The notes under the pieces were generated by a model. It was not told where the DNA came from, made no database searches, and worked only from the letters and a program-made list of their open reading frames with translations. A stretch of DNA of 64,000 bases from Spirometra erinaceieuropaei (lineage: Eukaryota; Platyhelminthes; Cestoda; Diphyllobothriidea; Diphyllobothriidae): NCBI GenBank assembly GCA_902702965.1, contig CACRXP010000706.1, positions 77,286 through 141,285 on the forward strand. The letters are read 5' to 3'. Shown piece by piece: positions 59,290-64,000 of this stretch (its first letter is position 1; every line of letters starts with the position of its first letter). The position numbers and the translations under genes are program-made.

Positions 59290-61470
59290 GCCCCATTGAA
59301 GACCGGACAACTTTCTCGGCAGTTGTCTCAGAAGTTCCGTTCTATGGGGGATTTCTTACCTATCGCTATTAGGAAAGCTAAAGCAAAACCTCCGCTCATT
59401 GGCTGCGAGATCTTTAGATGCAAATTGGAAGTGCCAAACCAACAGACTACCACTTTGTCTTTGTATACATACCCCATGATAGCGGAAGGACACGGACGAT
59501 ACACAAATCACAGAGTTAAAGTACGCCAGCCGTAGCAAATGCGTTATACTTCTTGGAGATTTTAACTCTCCAGACATTGATAAGGACTCGATACAGTGTA
59601 CGCGATCCGAAAACTAGTTCGAATAGAAACTAGTTCAGTTGGCCACGTACGAATTCCTTACTCAACATGTTATCATAGGCACCCGGTTCCGGAGTGGACA
59701 GCAGTCAAGTTATTTGGATTTCAATATTACTAGGGATGACAACTATATTCTTAGATTGATTCCCAATACGCTCCTGGACCGAAGTGATCAGTGCGTTCTT
59801 GTTCGGTAGTATAATCACTTCCTGTACCCGAAATTCGAACAGTAAAGGGGAGAAATATATTGAAAGGGGATTGTTTCGAAATGAAAGAACTGCCGAGTGG
59901 GATAGATTGAAAATCTGCACATGTATCTGACCAGACGACGCCTGAGTTTTCCTTAAGAGCTTGATTCGGCACCTGATAGGGAACTTAAAAGGAGATCCTT
60001 CCTCCTCCGACCCGAGTGAGCGACATCGGAAATGAAAGGGAATCTCATGGAGAAAGAAAGACTGTGGAGGAAATATGTCAGATTTAAACAGCCAGTGCAT
60101 TTCTCTGAATCTAAGAAATCGCAAAATAGGCGTTGAAATCTCTTAAGGAGTGAAGAGCAGCATTTTGGTCGCAAGTAGTCAAATTAATGCCAAAAATCCG
60201 AAGAAGTTCCTTGCATACTTGAATAGGGCAAAAAAATTAGCGCTATGTTCCTTGCCTAAATGATTATCAGGGGAATACGTCTACCGATAACTGAGATAAG
60301 ATGAATATCTTATCCGAGTTTGTAATGTCTGTGTATACCAAAGAGCCGCCTTTTTATGAGAAAGCATACCAGCAAAGTGCCTCGCCTAGAAATGCAATTA
60401 CCACGATGACCTTCACAACGGATGCAGTCCATAAAACTGTGGAACAGCTACAGTCCACTAAATCGCCGGGTCCTGATGGCCTATCCGCAAAAGGTCTGAA
60501 TGAACTCGCAGATCATTTGGCCTCCCCGCTCTCCAGGATCTTCGAAAGTTCTATGGAGGCGAGGATCTGTCTACTAACGTAAGCCCCACATATGAAGAGA
60601 GAGAACCTCGTCAAATAGCTTCAGACCAGTGAGTCCCACAGGCATTCGCTGCAGAGTAATGGGAAAGATGATAAAAAGAAAGCAATGAGGCACATTGTGG
60701 AGGACAACTTGCCATGTGCGCATCAAAAAGGATTTAGGAGCCGTCAATCCTGCCTCACTAACCTGCTCACGTCCATGGAAATTTGGGCGAAATCCCTAGA
60801 AATGGGTTTGTCATAAATAAAGTTTACATCGACTTCAGTAAAGCCCTTGGCCATTATCTGAATTGCATCAAATATGTGTGATTGGCAACCTACTTAAATG
60901 GTTGGTAGATTTTCTCACAGGTAGACGGCAGCTTGTTTGTTTTGGTGACGTCAAACCGGAGAGGGTAATCGTACACGACGGGGTTGCGCAGGGGTCGTTC
61001 TCCACCCCGTTCTGCTCTTTATGCATGTGAAAGACTGCCTTGATTGCCGGACTTGCAAGAAGATAATGCTCCCTGATGATCTGAAGATATGGAATTCATT
61101 AGAAAAGCCATAGTAAATTGGTTCGAGTGTAACATTGATGTGATGAATGGCTTCTTAGCCCCAATATAAATAAATGCTAAGTCGTCCGAATACGGCCTAG
61201 TTACATAATCGTTATAAGATTTGAATGCCAATATTTCATTGGAGGTTACTAACTCGAGATAGTAAACGGATTAAGAAACCTAAGTGTGTTGATGATGTCC
61301 ACTCCAAACCTTCGCCTGACGGCGCCATGAGGCATGACATCCTGGGAGCGAACAGGAGATTCTTCCTTGACTTCGACGAAAAGCTTTTTGGTCAAGTGTT
61401 TGGAACATTTAACTGGCCTATGATAGAATATTGCATTCTAGGTGGTTTATTCAACCGTATGTGCTACCCT
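59290..61470 (+). mobile_element. Decayed LINE copy 3 (endonuclease, RT, C-terminus)
   Basis: The endonuclease motif CVILLGDFNSPDIDKDS is readable at about 59,538-59,590, followed by the GTRFRSGQQSSYLDFNIT block (59,680-59,735). The RT start is in an open frame of 93 codons (60,301-60,582) with VEQLQSTKSPGPDGLSAKGL. Then QKGFRSRQSCLTNLLT (60,725-60,775), VYIDFSKAL (about 60,823-60,850, motif A) and remnants of the VAQGS block (about 60,985) follow. The C-terminal KLFGQVFGTFNWPMIEY is at 61,380-61,430. Stops and frameshifts occur throughout. Confidence 0.8.
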
Positions 61471-64000
61471 CAACTTTATCGGACGACATAAATGATCGCG
61501 AGTTGGCATTATCCGGATTTCACTTGTTTCGAAAAGATAGGAGAAGACGAGAGGAAGAAGGAATGCTCACATACATAAAACCCGGACTACTTGTATCAGA
61601 AAAATCAATGACCTTCTAAAAAGGTATCGAAATTGCAAAGCCTTAAAGTTCGGGCAGCCTATTAACCATGAAGAAGAGACCTGGAAACTGATTCCACGTC
61701 TGACAGAGGAGGTATAATGGTTTTCTACTAAGCCAAATGTACTGACCATGGGCGAATTCCACGTACCAATTATCAACTCGAGTCCAGTTAACGTACTCGG
61801 TCCAGAACAAGAATTTTACTGACGTTGATTGAGCCTGATGCTCAGACTGATCCCCACACAGCACATCGTGTTTCCGACGAAGGTGAATGAGAGACAAAAA
61901 CCGAACAGTGTTAATCTGCTGTTCACGAAATTGTCGGACGGAACTGATGATGTGCGCTGTCTACCTCCCCTTGGTCGAAGTAATCATGAAAAACTGCTCT
62001 GGGAATATTTCATTGCGTTCAATGCTAGAACAAAGCATCAGGATCAAAAAAAACATGTGGCGCGGCAACTTCGATCTTATGAGGGTCATATAAACAAAAT
62101 GATCAGGGGACCAACATTTTCCAGCAAAATTCTTAGGTGAAGAAGACAAACAGGGCAGGATCTGATGGTACCGGAAAGTTCGTGACGGCTCACCAGCTGC
62201 GTCCTGTCAAATTCAAATCTGTTGTATTCTTCCCAGTCGTTATTTATATCATGAAGCTGCAGGACGCAACTGACGAGCCGTCGCGAAATTCGTTGATGCA
62301 ATTAAATCCTGCCCTGCTTGCCTTCTTCAGCTTCGGACCGGGAACAAAATGCTCCAAAATCCTTTTGTGTTGGGAATGGTTCAGTGAGTTATTGGACATG
62401 GCCCACCGAAACCCCTGTCCGACTTCACTTAAGAGACCGAACACCAGGCCGAACGGGATGAAACGGACTTTGAAATGAGAAACGGACAAGAAACGGAGGC
62501 TGTGGAGGAAGGTCCTCGCTAATACAAATCCTTTGTTGAAAAATGCATGCAGATCGCAGAGCAACCTATTCAAACAACTTATCCTCGGAATACGGCAGGA
62601 TTTTTTTAAAGACCTGCTGAACCGTGCCGTTGAGAATCGGAAGTTATTTTATTGTGGCATAAGAAAGAGCACAGAAACAGAGATCCCAGACCATATACTG
62701 AAGGCTAGCGATGACCTAGAGCTTAAGGGGGATGGAGCAATGGTAGGGCACCTGTCACCATTTTCATGTTCATCTCTACGAGAGAAAGCGAATTCATTTC
62801 TCCTTTCTGTGACTTGGTAGAATGCCTAGTAAGTGGGGTCCATTCTTTCGCCGAAAACGATCGTTTGCAAAGGATTGTGGACGCTGAGCGAGTCACAAAC
62901 GCCTTAGTCAGATAACATACCGTCCAACTTGCTGAAGAAGCTCGCTGCAGAAATGTCCAAACAGCTTCCCATGCCCTTCAAAGACTTCATTCGAAGCAGG
63001 CTATTTACCCGCAGATCAGAATTCTGCATGGATCGCATCATCGTTTCAAAACGGCAGAAGGGTTTCTGTAAAGAACTACAGACCAACCAGCTTCAGTCCA
63101 TTCGGCTGCAAAATTGTGGAAAAAATAATCAAGCGAGAAATGCCGAGCTTCTTAGAGCGGCACAGTCTATGGTCTGGTGTCCAACACGGATTCCGTAGAG
63201 GTCGGTCGTACGTGACAAACTTGCTCACTGTTTAGGACGCTAGATTTGAACAGTTCATGGAAGAAACGTTATGTGCATTGTTTACATTGACTTCAGGAAC
63301 GATTCGATAGTGTGCTGCGTCGGCGACTCTATAAAATCAGTCAAACGGGCGCTTCGGATAAGCTTCTGAGATAGATGCGGAGATACTCAGTCTGTCGCTC
63401 TCAAGTTGTCCGCATCGGTGAACAGAAGTTGGCGAAGGTGGCAGCCGAGAGTGGTGTTCCACAAAGCTTCCTTCCTGCTCCTACTCTCTTTGCTCTCATG
63501 TGTCAACGACTGCGTTGATGAACTGGATTATGATTTCGCAATTTTTGCTTTGGGCCATCATCTGAAATGAAGAAGACGAAGAACGTTTGCAGGTGAATCT
63601 AAATCGATCCTAACAGTGGTTCAATAACAGGCTTTAGTCGTTTAACGTGAACAGTGCAATATTGTATGAGTCAGTGGAACACGATTTCCAAAATGTAGAG
63701 TTCACTGTTTGAATGGCACACCACTGCAAGAAGCGGATGCCCAAAAGGACTGAGCTGTGTGAATCACGACTTCAGTTAAACCATCACTGCACTGCTCAAA
63801 GGTAGCCAAGTCCGCGATGTCAGCGGGATTTCCGTAACTTTGATGAAAACTACTCCATTAAAGTCTTGAGAACGTTCGTGCAGTCGCACCTGGAATTCGC
63901 TGTACAAGCCCGGAGACCACAGACCGCCAAAAACTCCAACGGCTTCGATAAAGTTCAAAGGCGTGCAGCCAAACTTGCAACTGGATAGGCATCACTGACC
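61471..64000 (+). mobile_element. Decayed LINE copy 4, runs off the window end
   Basis: Starts with an endonuclease piece in frame 61,431-61,619: TLSDDINDRELALSGFHLF and RREEEGMLTYIKPG. A later piece (61,829-62,140) has LLFTKLSDGTDDVRCLPPLG and RSNHEKLLWEY, the end of the endonuclease. The linker and RT start are readable at 62,560-63,000. QHGFRRGRSYVTNLL is at about 63,180-63,225, a motif A relic VYIDFR at 63,280, and RTFVQSHLEFAVQARRP with VQRRAAKLATG at 63,870-63,987. Probable continuation beyond the window. Confidence 0.8.

Overview
The window looks like repeat-rich nuclear DNA from an animal, most likely a parasitic flatworm with a large genome (a tapeworm such as a diphyllobothriidean, or a fluke). 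The organism call is an inference. It rests on four 31-33 nt micro-introns in the one clear host gene, on CR1/Jockey-type LINEs with microsatellite tails, on a degenerate Ty3/Gypsy element, on a tRNA-derived SINE family, and on the lack of any bacterial gene organisation. Only one host gene is securely identified: PCNA, minus strand, 38,571-39,481, five exons, 260 residues.

Layout. 1-10.5 kb: interspersed repeats. These are an unclassified family of about 470 bp (B), a SINE family with a tRNA-Arg(UCU)-like head, a companion repeat (C) forming hairpins, a MITE with 51-bp inverted termini, and an old copy of family D. 10.5-33.9 kb: a very large, diverged inverted repeat. The left arm (10,535-21,125) is the reverse complement of the right arm (25,755-33,940). 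The left arm carries an extra 2.1 kb and an extra 0.5 kb. The 4.6-kb spacer holds a second, much fresher palindrome (23,037-24,030). 34.4-38.3 kb: a decayed Ty3/Gypsy element with two recognisable LTRs, protease, RT, RNase H and integrase remnants, and almost no gag. 38.6-39.5 kb: PCNA. 39.9-40.1 kb: a possible orphan exon. 40.2-41.5 kb: a transposase-domain gene broken by one in-frame TGA. 43.0-52.1 kb: LINEs. A 5'-truncated LINE (family A, plus, 45.34-48.40 kb) has inserted into an older LINE (family B-type, minus, 44.6-52.1 kb), splitting its C-terminal region. Two 3' fragments of the same family A lie just upstream in opposite orientations. 54.1-64.0 kb: a Penelope-like fragment, then at least four badly decayed LINE copies, all on the plus strand, the last running off the window end.

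No gene network can be read here. The window is mostly a layered record of transposition, duplication and inversion around a housekeeping gene. The arm-to-arm comparison is useful in itself. It gives a built-in alignment showing that open frames conserved between arms evolve without coding constraint, and it exposes insertions and mosaic junctions. Coordinates of repeat borders are read by eye and should be taken as good to roughly 10-30 bases unless stated. PCNA exon borders are exact.
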